Of a stretch of DNA of 43,822 bases, positions 7,937-15,863 are shown one piece after another. Source of the DNA: an uncultured Prevotella sp. (GTDB lineage: Bacteria; Bacteroidota; Bacteroidia; Bacteroidales; Bacteroidaceae); assembly GCA_900540885.1 (NCBI GenBank), contig UQHJ01000017.1, positions 1 through 43,822 of the forward strand, in the 5' to 3' direction. Both the position numbers and the translations under genes were made by a program. Within the stretch, counting starts at the first letter, position 1, and each line of letters starts with the position of its first letter. The notes under the pieces were generated by a model. It was not told the origin of the DNA and did not search any database. It worked only from the letters and a program-made list of their open reading frames with translations.

Positions 7937-9403
7937 TCATCTGTTTCTCTGAACTAAGGCTAACCCCAACATAGTAAGTAGCCCATTCAATAAGAGCAAT
8001 TCGTAACCAAAAGTGTAGCCCCATAGCAGAGGGGCATAGTGGTCGAGTAAGCCACAAATGATGGGGGCAGCTAAACAGATATAGGGAGCAAGACGATCGT
8101 TGACAGCACGATGAGTGAACAAGCCAAATGCATAAAGTCCTAATAAAGGACCATAAGTATAGGAAGCCATGACGTAAATGGAGTTGAGCACGTTGTCATT
8201 ACCTATCACTCTAAAGGAGATGATGCAGAGCATGAAAAGCAGTGCTACAACGAGGTGAACACAGCGGCGCGTCGCGACAGCTGCAGTGCTACCTTCACAC
8301 GATTCATTAATACCTAATAAGTCGATACAAATAGTAGTAGTAAGCGCTGTCATGGCAGAATCGGCACTCGAAAAGGCGGCAGCTACTATGCCTATGGTAA
8401 AAGGAATGATAACCCAACTGCCCAATGTACCCGAACTTACAAGCCAGGGCAATAGTTGATCACCCACAGTGGGCGGTGTGAGTTGTTGCGCTGCACAAAG
8501 AGTATAGAGCAAAATGCCTAAACCTAAGAAGAGAGCATTGACGGGCAAGAAAGCGAGACCATAGGTACACATATCCTTTTGTGCCTCGCGTAGGGTGCGG
8601 CAGGTGAGATTCTTCTGCATCATGTCTTGATCTAATCCTGTCATCACAATGACAATGAACACGCCACTCAAGAATTGACGCCAAAAGGCCTGCCGGCTCA
8701 TTGCGTCCCATTCCCACACGCGACACATAGGACTATGCGTAATCGTAGTGATGACTCCCGCAAAGCTTAAATTCATCTTATCGGCCGCTACTATCATGAT
8801 GCCTACGGCCGCTAAAAGGAGACAGGCCGTTTGGAGCGCATCAGTCTTAACAATCGTCTGAATACCACTACGCTGGGTGTAGAGCCAGATGAGTAATAAT
8901 ACAAATAAGGTGGTGAGGACAAAGGGTACAATTCCATCACCCAACAAAGGAGTTACTACAAACTGCGCCAAGACAATACATACGAGATAAAGGCGCGCTG
9001 CTGCTCCCGTAAGTTTACTCAACACGAAGAAGAGTGCTCCCGTGCGATGGGTGCGTGCGCCAAAGCGCTGTCCTAAATAGGCATAAATACTGGTAAGCCG
9101 CAACCGATAGTATAAGGGTAAGAGCACAAAGGCTACGACTGCATAACCTACAATAAAGCCCATACACATCTGTAAATAGGTCATGCCCGTCGAAGCGGCC
9201 CAACCTGGCACGGAAATAAACGTTACCCCCGATATGCTGGCACCTATCATGCCAAAGGCTACCAACCACCAAGGCGATTGGCGTCCAGCACGAAAGAAAG
9301 CATCATTGCCCCTGGCGCCCTTTACTGCTGCACGATGAGAGAGGAATAATAACAATAAAAAATAGCCCACCAGAGTGATGAGCATAAATAAGGCTGATGA
9401 CAT
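7937..9403 (-). CDS. Sodium:solute symporter (SSS family)
   Basis: A 488-residue inner-membrane protein with about 13 hydrophobic helices and no signal peptide, expected to import a small solute with sodium. The SSS signature region is visible near the start: FRAGRQSPWWLVAFGMIGAS, then FISVPGWAASTGMTYLQ, then YRLRLTSIYAYLGQRFG. A further family motif, IVKTDALQTACLL, lies at about residues 183-195, and GLDQDMMQKNLTCRT is typical of the middle of the protein. The substrate cannot be read from the sequence; the neighbours are membrane proteins of unknown role, and lutABC lies further upstream but is not adjacent. Its length is usual for the family. It converges with the candidate small RNA at 7770-7915. 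A 50-bp palindrome lies upstream of its start. Confidence 0.9.
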   Translation of the reverse strand: MSSALFMLITLVGYFLLLLFLSHRAAVKGARGNDAFFRAGRQSPWWLVAFGMIGASISGVTFISVPGWAASTGMTYLQMCMGFIVGYAVVAFVLLPLYYRLRLTSIYAYLGQRFGARTHRTGALFFVLSKLTGAAARLYLVCIVLAQFVVTPLLGDGIVPFVLTTLFVLLLIWLYTQRSGIQTIVKTDALQTACLLLAAVGIMIVAADKMNLSFAGVITTITHSPMCRVWEWDAMSRQAFWRQFLSGVFIVIVMTGLDQDMMQKNLTCRTLREAQKDMCTYGLAFLPVNALFLGLGILLYTLCAAQQLTPPTVGDQLLPWLVSSGTLGSWVIIPFTIGIVAAAFSSADSAMTALTTTICIDLLGINESCEGSTAAVATRRCVHLVVALLFMLCIISFRVIGNDNVLNSIYVMASYTYGPLLGLYAFGLFTHRAVNDRLAPYICLAAPIICGLLDHYAPLLWGYTFGYELLLLNGLLTMLGLALVQRNR

Positions 9404-9434
9404 AAGGGAATAGGGAGGTTATGTGAGATAACTA

Positions 9435-9484
9435 AAGTTTCGGGTTTAGCAAGGGCGGGCCCGCCCTTGCTAAATCCGAAACTT
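9435..9484. repeat. 50-bp near-perfect palindrome
   Basis: Two 25-base arms match at 24 positions, centred on GGGCGGGCCCGCCC. One half (CCCGCCCTTGCTAAATCCGAAAC) is repeated at about 10719-10741 inside another repeat element. Just downstream, TTTATATAATCATGTTCAGAA recurs on the opposite strand at about 37043-37063. It lies between two minus-strand genes. Confidence 0.8.
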
Positions 9485-9533
9485 GAATTAGTTTATATAA
9501 TCATGTTCAGAAATAGCCTTTACATAATTGAAA

Positions 9534-9797
9534 CTAATTGAAGTAACGCAGTCCAGCAGCACACCCCATTGAGAGGATACCAAGGATTACAGATATGGTA
9601 GTCCACTTCTGAGCTTCAGCTGCACGAACACAAGCTGCATTGTACTGCCCTTGTAAATAAAGCGAGTTGACCTGCGAAGCTTTAATAATAGCGACAATGC
9701 CAAAGGGCAAGCAGCAGCAAATGGTGCTGAGAATAGCACCCACCATGTGATTATCAGGACATGGAGGTTGCGGAGTATTATTTTGATTTTGTATCAT
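9534..9797 (-). CDS. Small CD225/dispanin-like membrane protein
   Basis: An 87-residue protein with two predicted membrane helices. The first is contained in NHMVGAILSTICCCLPFGIV, the classic CD225/dispanin pattern of a hydrophobic helix with a CCC-PFG turn; the loop VNSLYLQGQYNAACVRAAEA and a second helix (ISVILGILSMGCAAG) follow. Bacterial members are small membrane proteins of mostly unknown role, often found with secretion or stress proteins. It is transcribed with the GYF/CD225 gene 12 bases upstream and is similar to that protein's C-terminal half, so the pair probably arose by duplication and may form a mixed complex. Confidence 0.8.
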   Translation of the reverse strand: MIQNQNNTPQPPCPDNHMVGAILSTICCCLPFGIVAIIKASQVNSLYLQGQYNAACVRAAEAQKWTTISVILGILSMGCAAGLRYFN

Positions 9798-9809
9798 AGT
9801 GTAATTCTC

Positions 9810-10322
9810 TTAGAAGTGATCAGCAAAAGCAAGTCCAATACACGCAACAAGATAGATCGCACCAATCACGAGAGAGAAGACGGCACCATAAATAGACCAT
9901 TTCTTAGCCTTCTGTGAGGCTTCAATAGCACCTTGAACGTCGCCCACGACATATCGATCGTTCACCCTGCAAGCATAAACAATGGCCACCACGCCAAATG
10001 GCACGCAACAAAGCACGGTGGAAAGTATGGCCCATATTAGATTGCTATCAGGACAAGGCTGCATATTTTGCTGCGATTGCTGAAACGACTGCGCTTGCTG
10101 TTGATTATATCCCCCATTATTCGCATAAGGAGGTGGAGTAGCCTGTGTCTGTTGTGTAACAAAGACGTCATGCAATTCGTCCAAACTGCCTGCACGCGTC
10201 CAATCCGCCATGCCCTCACACCATACTAACGTGTCGGGCGTAACATTATATATGGAGAAATTGAGCGGGCTGATAGGGCCCTTCTGCTCATTGTTGCTGT
10301 CGATATAAAAATAGTCCTTCAT
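9810..10322 (-). CDS. GYF-CD225 membrane protein
   Basis: Counting from the second Met (10322), this is a 170-residue protein. Residues about 2-50 (DYFYIDSNNEQKGPIS then TLVWCEGMADWTRAG) fit the bacterial GYF_2 domain, a small peptide-binding fold. A Q/N/P-rich linker of about 40 residues follows, then a CD225/dispanin module at about residues 90-165 (NLIWAILSTVLCCVPFGVVA, two membrane helices). The likely arrangement is a cytoplasmic binding domain anchored in the membrane. The start at 10322 is preferred over 10331 because the domain begins there; a TACCTTTG box lies at 10346-10353 on this strand. The partner gene is 12 bases downstream. The target is unknown. Confidence 0.8.
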   Translation of the reverse strand: MKDYFYIDSNNEQKGPISPLNFSIYNVTPDTLVWCEGMADWTRAGSLDELHDVFVTQQTQATPPPYANNGGYNQQQAQSFQQSQQNMQPCPDSNLIWAILSTVLCCVPFGVVAIVYACRVNDRYVVGDVQGAIEASQKAKKWSIYGAVFSLVIGAIYLVACIGLAFADHF

Positions 10323-10459
10323 AATATTCAAATTTTATTATAATGCAAAGGTAACATAAAGTATGAAAAATAAACATTTTGCTACCTATAAAATTGAACA
10401 TTAAGACGCGCTTCGCGCTTTGGGGGGTAACATTAAGGCGCGCTTCGCGCTTGTTTTTA

Positions 10460-10867
10460 AACATTTAGACGCGCTTCGCGCTTGTTTTTTTAACATTAAT
10501 GTTTCATTAATCGACCATTAATCTTGTTCATTAATCTATTCGTTAATCTTTTCGTTAATCTATTCATTAATCTTTCCATTAAAGACATAAGAAGAGAGTT
10601 TGTTCAATACTTGCGCCATGTCTTAAAGCTTTTGCCCTTACAGGGCGCGACTGCTCCAACGCGTGATACCCAGGGTGTCGCTTCGCTTGCCCTGGGCTAT
10701 GTGCTCCATTGGGCTTTCAGCCCGCCCTTGCTAAATCCGAAACCTCAGTGAATAGATTAACGAAAAGATTAATGAACAAGATTAATGGTCGATTAACGAA
10801 ACATTAATGTTAAAAAAAACAAGCGCGAAGCGCGTCTAAATGTTCATTCCTGTCAATTCGACAAATT
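10460..10867. repeat. Large composite palindromic element
   Basis: Left arm about 10460-10575 and right arm about 10745-10844 are inverted copies, made of GCGCTTCGCGC and many ATTAATC/TTCGTTAATC units; the right arm lacks one unit. Extra copies of the GCGCTTCGCGC block precede it (10400-10460). The centre holds CCCAGGG / CCCTGGG and the half-palindrome shared with 9435-9484. The right end, TTCATTCCTGTCAATTCGAC, matches the end of the 7404-7632 element. No gene is supported in 10332-10873. Confidence 0.75.
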
Positions 10868-10873
10868 ACACGT

Positions 10874-11482
10874 TTATACCAAGACGACCGTCACCTCCTT
10901 GGCTCCATGTGCGCCAAATACGAGGGCTTGCTCAATGTCGGCCGTTTTAGAAGGACCGGAGATGAAACAAGCAAAGGGCACTTCAGGACGATTGGGCAAA
11001 CGGAGGTAAGCCTCATGCATATTGTTGACGATGTCGGTACGTTTCAACACGATGATGAGTGCTTCAGCAATGAAGAAGATCGCGCGGTGGCGCACATATT
11101 CCTCTATCCAGCAACAAGCATTCTCGGCCACCCCCAATGAACTGCTGATAATGGCCACGTCTGTGCCGTTCAACTCAGCCGGCTCGTTCACCATATCGGG
11201 GTTGAACACGCGGCCTGGCAAACAGTCAACATTGGGCAATGTGTTTATCGTATTAGCCACCGTGGCGGCATTAGGATAAAGTTCAGCCACCAATTCGGCT
11301 ACGCTCTTGCCTTCGGGCAACAGAACGGCCCGTCCCCCACCCTGTTCCAACACCTTCGAAAAGGCTGCCACAGGGTCGGCAAAGGTAAGAGCGCGCGCTT
11401 CGAGCGACTTCAGATCGGGACAGTCGTACTGCACCTTCGTATTTTGGCGGATAGCAGATAGTATAGCTGATTTACTTGACAT
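10874..11482 (-). CDS. lutC: Lactate utilization protein C (LUD domain)
   Basis: A 202-residue protein of the LutC/YkgG family, the third subunit of the LutABC complex that oxidises L-lactate to pyruvate in the cytoplasm. The LUD fold is indicated by GRAVLLPEGKSVAELV, then GTDVAIISSSLGVAENACCW, and the ending FISGPSKTADIEQALVFGAHG, which is typical of the family C-terminus. The start MSSKSAIL at 11482 is chosen: the frame is open further upstream, but that part would lie inside lutB. The real start overlaps the end of lutB by 11 bases, which signals translational coupling. It is the last gene of the operon; a repeat element follows and no clear terminator was seen. Confidence 0.92.
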   Translation of the reverse strand: MSSKSAILSAIRQNTKVQYDCPDLKSLEARALTFADPVAAFSKVLEQGGGRAVLLPEGKSVAELVAELYPNAATVANTINTLPNVDCLPGRVFNPDMVNEPAELNGTDVAIISSSLGVAENACCWIEEYVRHRAIFFIAEALIIVLKRTDIVNNMHEAYLRLPNRPEVPFACFISGPSKTADIEQALVFGAHGAKEVTVVLV

Positions 11483-12872
11483 GGTTGCGTTTCTCCTCCT
11501 TTCTCTTTGTTTCTTCGTTATAAAGGTCGTCAAATGTGCGTTGAGCGAAATGGGGCATTTCACGCTCAGCGCCCCAAGCATTGAGTGCATTCTCCACCAT
11601 AAAGTGTGGCACATGATTAGCTAATGGGGCAAAACGCAAGGCTGCGTGGTAAAGTTTGCCATGTTCGAACAAGAGCTGCATACCACGTGACATGAGGTGC
11701 TTTGTCTTGTTTTCAACCCCCAATTGGGGCAACTTTTGTCGCCAGAGGTAAATTTGATCAGCCAAATCGACCTTAGCAGGACACACGTTTTGGCAAGAAT
11801 AGCACAAGGAACAAGCAGAGACATTGTCTTTGTACTTCACAGGGTCGTTGACCATACCTAAGTTGATGCCTATTGGGCCAGGTATGAAATAAGTATAAGC
11901 ATAACCGCCTGAACGGCGATAAACGGGACACGTATTCATACAAGCGCCACAACGCAAGCAGTTGAGCACCTTGCGGTGGTCATCATCAGCCAACAAGCGG
12001 CTGCGCCCATTGTCAACGATAATAATATGGAGTTCCCCTCCCTTACGAGGTGAACGATAGTGAGAAGTATAAGTAGTGGTAGGTTGTCCTGTTGCAGAAC
12101 GTGCTAACAAACGGGTAAAGACGCCCAAAGCCTCACGATTGGGTACTATCTTTTCAATACCAAAGGCGGTGATTTGCAACTTCTTGGTATTTAAGGCCGT
12201 ACCCATATCTGCATTACCTTCGTTCGTACACACCACACATTCCCCCGTAGAAGCTACAGCGAAGTTGGCCCCCGTCATAGCGGCCTCAGCTTCAATAAAC
12301 TTCTTGCGCAAGTTGCGACGTGCTACATGCGTGAGATACGTCTGATCGCAATTACCCGGCTCACAGTCCTCCATTTCACGCGTGAAGAGTTCGCTTATCT
12401 CTTCTTTCTTAACAGCAATGGCCGGGAGTACGATATGTACGGGTTTACGATGCAACATTTGAAGGATACGCTCTCCCAAGTCACTCTCTAACACCTCAAT
12501 GCCTTGCGCCTCAAGATAGGGGTTCAGCTCACACTCCTCAGCCAACATTGACTTGCTCTTAATAAAATGCTTTACCTTATGTTGGTTCAAGATGTCGGCT
12601 ACGATGTGACGATACTCATCGGCATCTTTTGCCCAATGAACGATCGCCCCATTGCGAACAGCATTTTGTTCAAACTCTTCAAGCAAGTCGGCCAAATGGG
12701 AGTTGCTATACATTTTAAGCTGCGAGGCAGCTTCGCGCAGCTCTTCCCACTCGGGCACGTTGTGCGCCATGCGGTCGCGCTTCTCGCGCACCATCCATAG
12801 CGTTTCGTCGTGCCAAGTTGCTTGCTGCTTATTTTTCAAAAATTCGGTAGCTTGTTGTGCATGCTTAGACAT
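11472..12872 (-). CDS. lutB: Lactate utilization iron-sulfur protein B
   Basis: A 466-residue protein of the LutB/YkgF family, with an N-terminal LUD-like domain (residues about 60-290, including GANFAVASTGECVVCTNEGN) and a C-terminal ferredoxin-like part with two 4Fe-4S motifs: CLRCGACMNTCP at about residue 305 and CSLCYSCQNVCP at about 355. These should pass electrons from lactate oxidation. The C-terminal tail carries a short HFMVENALNAWGAEREMP segment, as in relatives. Its start overlaps lutA by 8 bases and its end overlaps lutC by 11, so the three genes form one tightly coupled operon. All expected cysteines are present. Confidence 0.95.
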   Translation of the reverse strand: MSKHAQQATEFLKNKQQATWHDETLWMVREKRDRMAHNVPEWEELREAASQLKMYSNSHLADLLEEFEQNAVRNGAIVHWAKDADEYRHIVADILNQHKVKHFIKSKSMLAEECELNPYLEAQGIEVLESDLGERILQMLHRKPVHIVLPAIAVKKEEISELFTREMEDCEPGNCDQTYLTHVARRNLRKKFIEAEAAMTGANFAVASTGECVVCTNEGNADMGTALNTKKLQITAFGIEKIVPNREALGVFTRLLARSATGQPTTTYTSHYRSPRKGGELHIIIVDNGRSRLLADDDHRKVLNCLRCGACMNTCPVYRRSGGYAYTYFIPGPIGINLGMVNDPVKYKDNVSACSLCYSCQNVCPAKVDLADQIYLWRQKLPQLGVENKTKHLMSRGMQLLFEHGKLYHAALRFAPLANHVPHFMVENALNAWGAEREMPHFAQRTFDDLYNEETKRKEEKRNHVK

Positions 12873-13599
12873 TGCCTGAGAGTATTTGTGCTATGTGTAG
12901 CGTTTTTATATTCAACTTTTCGCGAGCGATGATGCCATTCTGGTGCATTAAGCATGAGCAGTCGGCACCGACGATGTATTCTGCCCCAGTATTGACATGG
13001 CGCATCACCTTGTCACGTCCCATTTGTCCCGATACGGCATGCTCTTCAACGGCAAACATGCCGCCAAAACCGCAACACTCGTCGCGACGCTCGGGTTCAA
13101 CGATTTCAATGCCATCGACCAACGATAGCAGATTGCGCAACTTATTATAATAAGGTACGTTCTTTTCACTGGGCGACGAAAGGCCTAACAAGCGCACTCC
13201 GTGGCAACTATTTTGAATACTTACTTTGTGGGGAAAACTTACGTTAAGTTTAGTGGGACGAATGACGTCGTGAATGAACTCACATATTTCGTACACGCCC
13301 TTTTGAGCTTCACACGTATGATCGGGCAATAGGGCATTATAATGGTCGCGCACAAATGATACGCATGAGGCAGAAGGGCCTACCACATAGTCGTACTGCC
13401 CAAAGAGTGCTTGAAAATGTTCAGCTAAGTGGCGTGCCTCTTGTTCAAAGCCCGCATTGCCCATGGGCTGTCCACAGCAGGTTTGTCCTTTAGGGTAAAC
13501 TACGTCAACGCCCAACTGCTGCAACAGATGAAGAGAAGCCATGCCCACTTCTGGAAACACAGCATTGACATAGCAGGGTATGAATAATGCAACTTGCAT
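12865..13599 (-). CDS. lutA: Lactate utilization protein A (CCG domains)
   Basis: A 244-residue (Fe-S)-binding protein of the LutA/YkgE family and first gene of the lactate oxidation operon. Two cysteine-rich CCG-type modules are visible: IPCYVNAVFP followed by GQTCCGQPMGNAG (about residues 8-50), and QNSCHGVRLLG followed by DECCGFGGMF (about residues 130-180). Such modules bind an unusual iron-sulfur cluster in heterodisulfide-reductase-like enzymes. The length is normal. Upstream, TAATTTTG (13632-13639, minus strand) fits a -7 box, though the -33 partner is poor. Confidence 0.95.
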   Translation of the reverse strand: MQVALFIPCYVNAVFPEVGMASLHLLQQLGVDVVYPKGQTCCGQPMGNAGFEQEARHLAEHFQALFGQYDYVVGPSASCVSFVRDHYNALLPDHTCEAQKGVYEICEFIHDVIRPTKLNVSFPHKVSIQNSCHGVRLLGLSSPSEKNVPYYNKLRNLLSLVDGIEIVEPERRDECCGFGGMFAVEEHAVSGQMGRDKVMRHVNTGAEYIVGADCSCLMHQNGIIAREKLNIKTLHIAQILSGNV

Positions 13600-13758
13600 G
13601 TTAGTACTTAGTTTTTGTTATGTTATGCCAACAAAATTACCAAAAGTATTGAACAAGTATGGTAAACGCTTTTTTATTTTTTATGTAATGAAAAATCTCT
13701 TAACATTGTAAAGCCGAAGTTTGCACAATAAGGGAAGAAGTTGTGCAATACATATATA

Positions 13759-13920
13759 AGTAGGTGTTCAAAATTAGTTTATATGAATTGGGGGGCTAAT
13801 TGGGGGGCGGTTTTTTAACCCGCGGCAGCAGCAGGCTTGAACATCTACCTATAGTCGCTAAGCGACTATAAGCAACCTGCTGCTGCCGCGGGTTACAAAC
13901 CCGCCCCCCAATTAGGAAAA
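13759..13920. repeat. Nested palindromic repeat, copy 1
   Basis: It begins with TAAGTAGGTGTTCAAAATTA, a sequence also found at 36891, then TTGGGGGGC blocks. Long inverted arms AACCCGCGGCAGCAGCAGG / CCTGCTGCTGCCGCGGGTT (about 13818-13836 / 13876-13894) surround a second hairpin TATAGTCGC / GCGACTATA. A second copy lies at the right edge of the window (43715-43822). No gene lies between lutA and the MATE gene. Confidence 0.8.
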
Positions 13921-13978
13921 TAAATTGCAGTTTAACTCACACATCTCTATACGTTTTCAAAACCTTTGATTTATCTTT

Positions 13979-14292
13979 CATGTTTCATTTTTATCACAAA
14001 GTAATTGAATATCAATCATTTAAGAAAATGAAACATACGACTTTTATGTTTCATTTTAAGTTTCATGTTTCACTTTTCAAAACACTGAGGGAGCGCGTTA
14101 TCGCTCCCACAGTGTTTTTGAATCGCTCCCACAGTGTTTTTGAATCGCTCCCACAGTGTTTTTGTTTTTCTCCCACTGTGTTTTTGAAAATGAAACATTG
14201 AAAGCAAAAATGAAACATCGAAGTTCAATGTTTCAGTCTTCGAAAGTATTGATAATCAATGAGTTGAAACATAAAAATGAAACATGAAACAT
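13979..14292. repeat. Palindromic element rich in TGAAACAT, with 22-bp tandem repeats
   Basis: Outer inverted arms (about 13979-14080 / 14170-14292) share CATGTTTCATTTTTAT and many internal ATGTTTCA / TGAAACAT units. The centre has four tandem 22-bp units (14101-14188) built on CGCTCCCACAGTGTTTTTG, the last one diverged. No spacers separate the units, so it is not a CRISPR array. A frame of 73 codons runs through it but is only the repeat read in one direction. Confidence 0.75.
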
Positions 14293-14430
14293 AAAATATG
14301 CAAAGGTAAAATATACGTAAACTGGAAATGTCTATTTAAGGCGTTCTGAAACATTTTGTAGAGGTTTCTTAAAGGGTAGGATTACAGTAAGTCGTTGCTA
14401 TATGTCCGTACACATTACGCACCTTTTTCG

Positions 14431-14438
14431 TACCTTTG
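14431..14438 (+). promoter_or_regulatory. -7 box directly before the MATE start codon
   Basis: TACCTTTG ends 4 bases before the ATG at 14443, so the transcript would start at or close to the start codon: a candidate leaderless mRNA. A matching -33 TTTG box is not seen at the usual distance, which lowers confidence. Confidence 0.4.
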
Positions 14439-14442
14439 CCGT

Positions 14443-15786
14443 ATGAAAACGAAGCGCGATAATTATAAATTTCTCACTCAGGCTCCTGTACACAAGGTTA
14501 TACTCACTATGGCCTTGCCCACCATCATTTCTATGTTGGTCACCAGCCTTTATAATATGGCCGACACCTTCTTCGTGAGCAAAATCAATACACAGTGTAC
14601 TGCAGCTGTAGGCATTGTGTTTTCGGTCATGTCGGTAATACAAGCCGTAGGCTTCTTTTTTGGGCATGGTTCGGGCAATTACATATCGCGCAAGCTTGGC
14701 GCACGTCAAACGGCCGATGCTCGTACCATGTCGGCCACGGGATTTACTTATAGCCTTAGTTTCGGTGTATTATTAGCCATCGTAGGACACGTTTGGCTCA
14801 GTCCATTGGCCGAGCTATTAGGCTCGACTCCCACCATTCAGCCCTATACCGAACAATACCTTGGCATAGTACTCTTAGGTGCCCCTTTTATGACTGCCTC
14901 GCTCACGATGAACAATCAGATGCGATTTCAAGGCAACGCCGCCTATGCCATGTATGGCATACTAACGGGAGCCATTATTAACCTCGTGCTCGACCCCCTG
15001 CTCATCTTTGGCTTTGCCCTTGGCATTGCGGGAGCAGCTTGGGCCACCGTGTTGAGTCAGATGGGTAGCTTCTTCGTATTGCTCTATATGACCCGTCAAA
15101 ATGGGGGCATACGCATCAATTTACGCCATTACTCGCCACGATTATCGTATGTGAAAGAAATCATCTTTGGCGGCACTCCGTCGCTTTCGCGTCAGGGCTT
15201 AACAGCCTTCTCTACTGCTGCTCTCAACATTGCTGCTGGTGCGTATGGCGATGCTGCCATAGCAGGTATGAGCATCGTTACACGCTTCTGCTTCTTCATC
15301 TTTGCCATAATCATAGGTTTAGGACAAGGTTTTCAGCCCCTATGTGGCTTTTGTTATGGAGCCAAACTCTATAATCGCGTAAGAGAAGGTTACTTTTATT
15401 GCATTAAAATCGGCACTATCTTCTTAGCCCTATGTGCATCAGTAGGCTATTGCTTTGCTGAACCGATTATCACCTTGTTTCGTCATGACCCAGAAGTCGT
15501 TAGTGTGGGTACGGCAGCCTTGCGTTGGCAGATGATTACGTTTGTGCTGCTCCCTACCATAGGACTGACCAACATGTTGATGCAAACCATTCGCAAACCC
15601 ATTCGTGCCAATATTGTTGCAGCAGCGCGCAGTGGTTTGTTCTTCATTCCTTTAATATTTATTTTACCCCGCCTTTGTGGGTTGCAAGGGGTCGAGATGT
15701 GTCAAGCTGTTAGCGACGTACTCTCTTTTGCCGTGTGCGTACCTATAGCTTGGAGTGCGTTTCGCGAAATGAAAAATCTAAATTGA
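14443..15786 (+). CDS. MATE family multidrug/metabolite exporter
   Basis: A 447-residue inner-membrane protein with 12 expected helices in two similar halves. The start of each half carries the MATE pattern: MALPTIISMLVTSLYNMADTFFVSK at the N-terminus (VxxLYNxxDxxF) and GGTPSLSRQGLTAFSTAALN near the middle. Members export cationic drugs or small metabolites using sodium or proton gradients; this one most resembles the DinF/NorM-like group common in gut anaerobes, but its substrate is not known. The frame is open for 16 more codons upstream, yet MKTKRDNYKF at 14443 is preferred, as it fits the family start and the -7 box just before it. It is monocistronic: an AT-rich gap with a new promoter follows. 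Confidence 0.92.
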   Translation: MKTKRDNYKFLTQAPVHKVILTMALPTIISMLVTSLYNMADTFFVSKINTQCTAAVGIVFSVMSVIQAVGFFFGHGSGNYISRKLGARQTADARTMSATGFTYSLSFGVLLAIVGHVWLSPLAELLGSTPTIQPYTEQYLGIVLLGAPFMTASLTMNNQMRFQGNAAYAMYGILTGAIINLVLDPLLIFGFALGIAGAAWATVLSQMGSFFVLLYMTRQNGGIRINLRHYSPRLSYVKEIIFGGTPSLSRQGLTAFSTAALNIAAGAYGDAAIAGMSIVTRFCFFIFAIIIGLGQGFQPLCGFCYGAKLYNRVREGYFYCIKIGTIFLALCASVGYCFAEPIITLFRHDPEVVSVGTAALRWQMITFVLLPTIGLTNMLMQTIRKPIRANIVAAARSGLFFIPLIFILPRLCGLQGVEMCQAVSDVLSFAVCVPIAWSAFREMKNLN

Positions 15787-15795
15787 AAAGAATAT

Positions 15796-15826
15796 TTTGA
15801 CAAAAAGAAAATATTCCTTACCTTCG
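15796..15826 (+). promoter_or_regulatory. Promoter of the GEVED protein gene
   Basis: TTTG (15796-15799), 19 bases, then TACCTTCG (15819-15826), one mismatch from TAnnTTTG. The predicted start near 15832 gives a leader of about 30 bases to the ATG at 15864. Confidence 0.5.
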
Positions 15827-15863
15827 CAACGGACAGTTTAATTTTTCCCTAAATTTAAGTTCT

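Noticed and set aside
10524..10751. 75-codon plus-strand frame as a gene
   Set aside because: It runs through a palindromic repeat and its start is a run of repeated INLFVNLF units created by that repeat.
14101..14188. Possible CRISPR array from regular 22-bp repeats
   Set aside because: The units are directly joined with no unique spacers, and no cas gene is in the window.
13980..14201. 73-codon plus-strand frame as a gene
   Set aside because: It is the TGAAACAT and 22-bp repeat read as protein, with no domain and no promoter.
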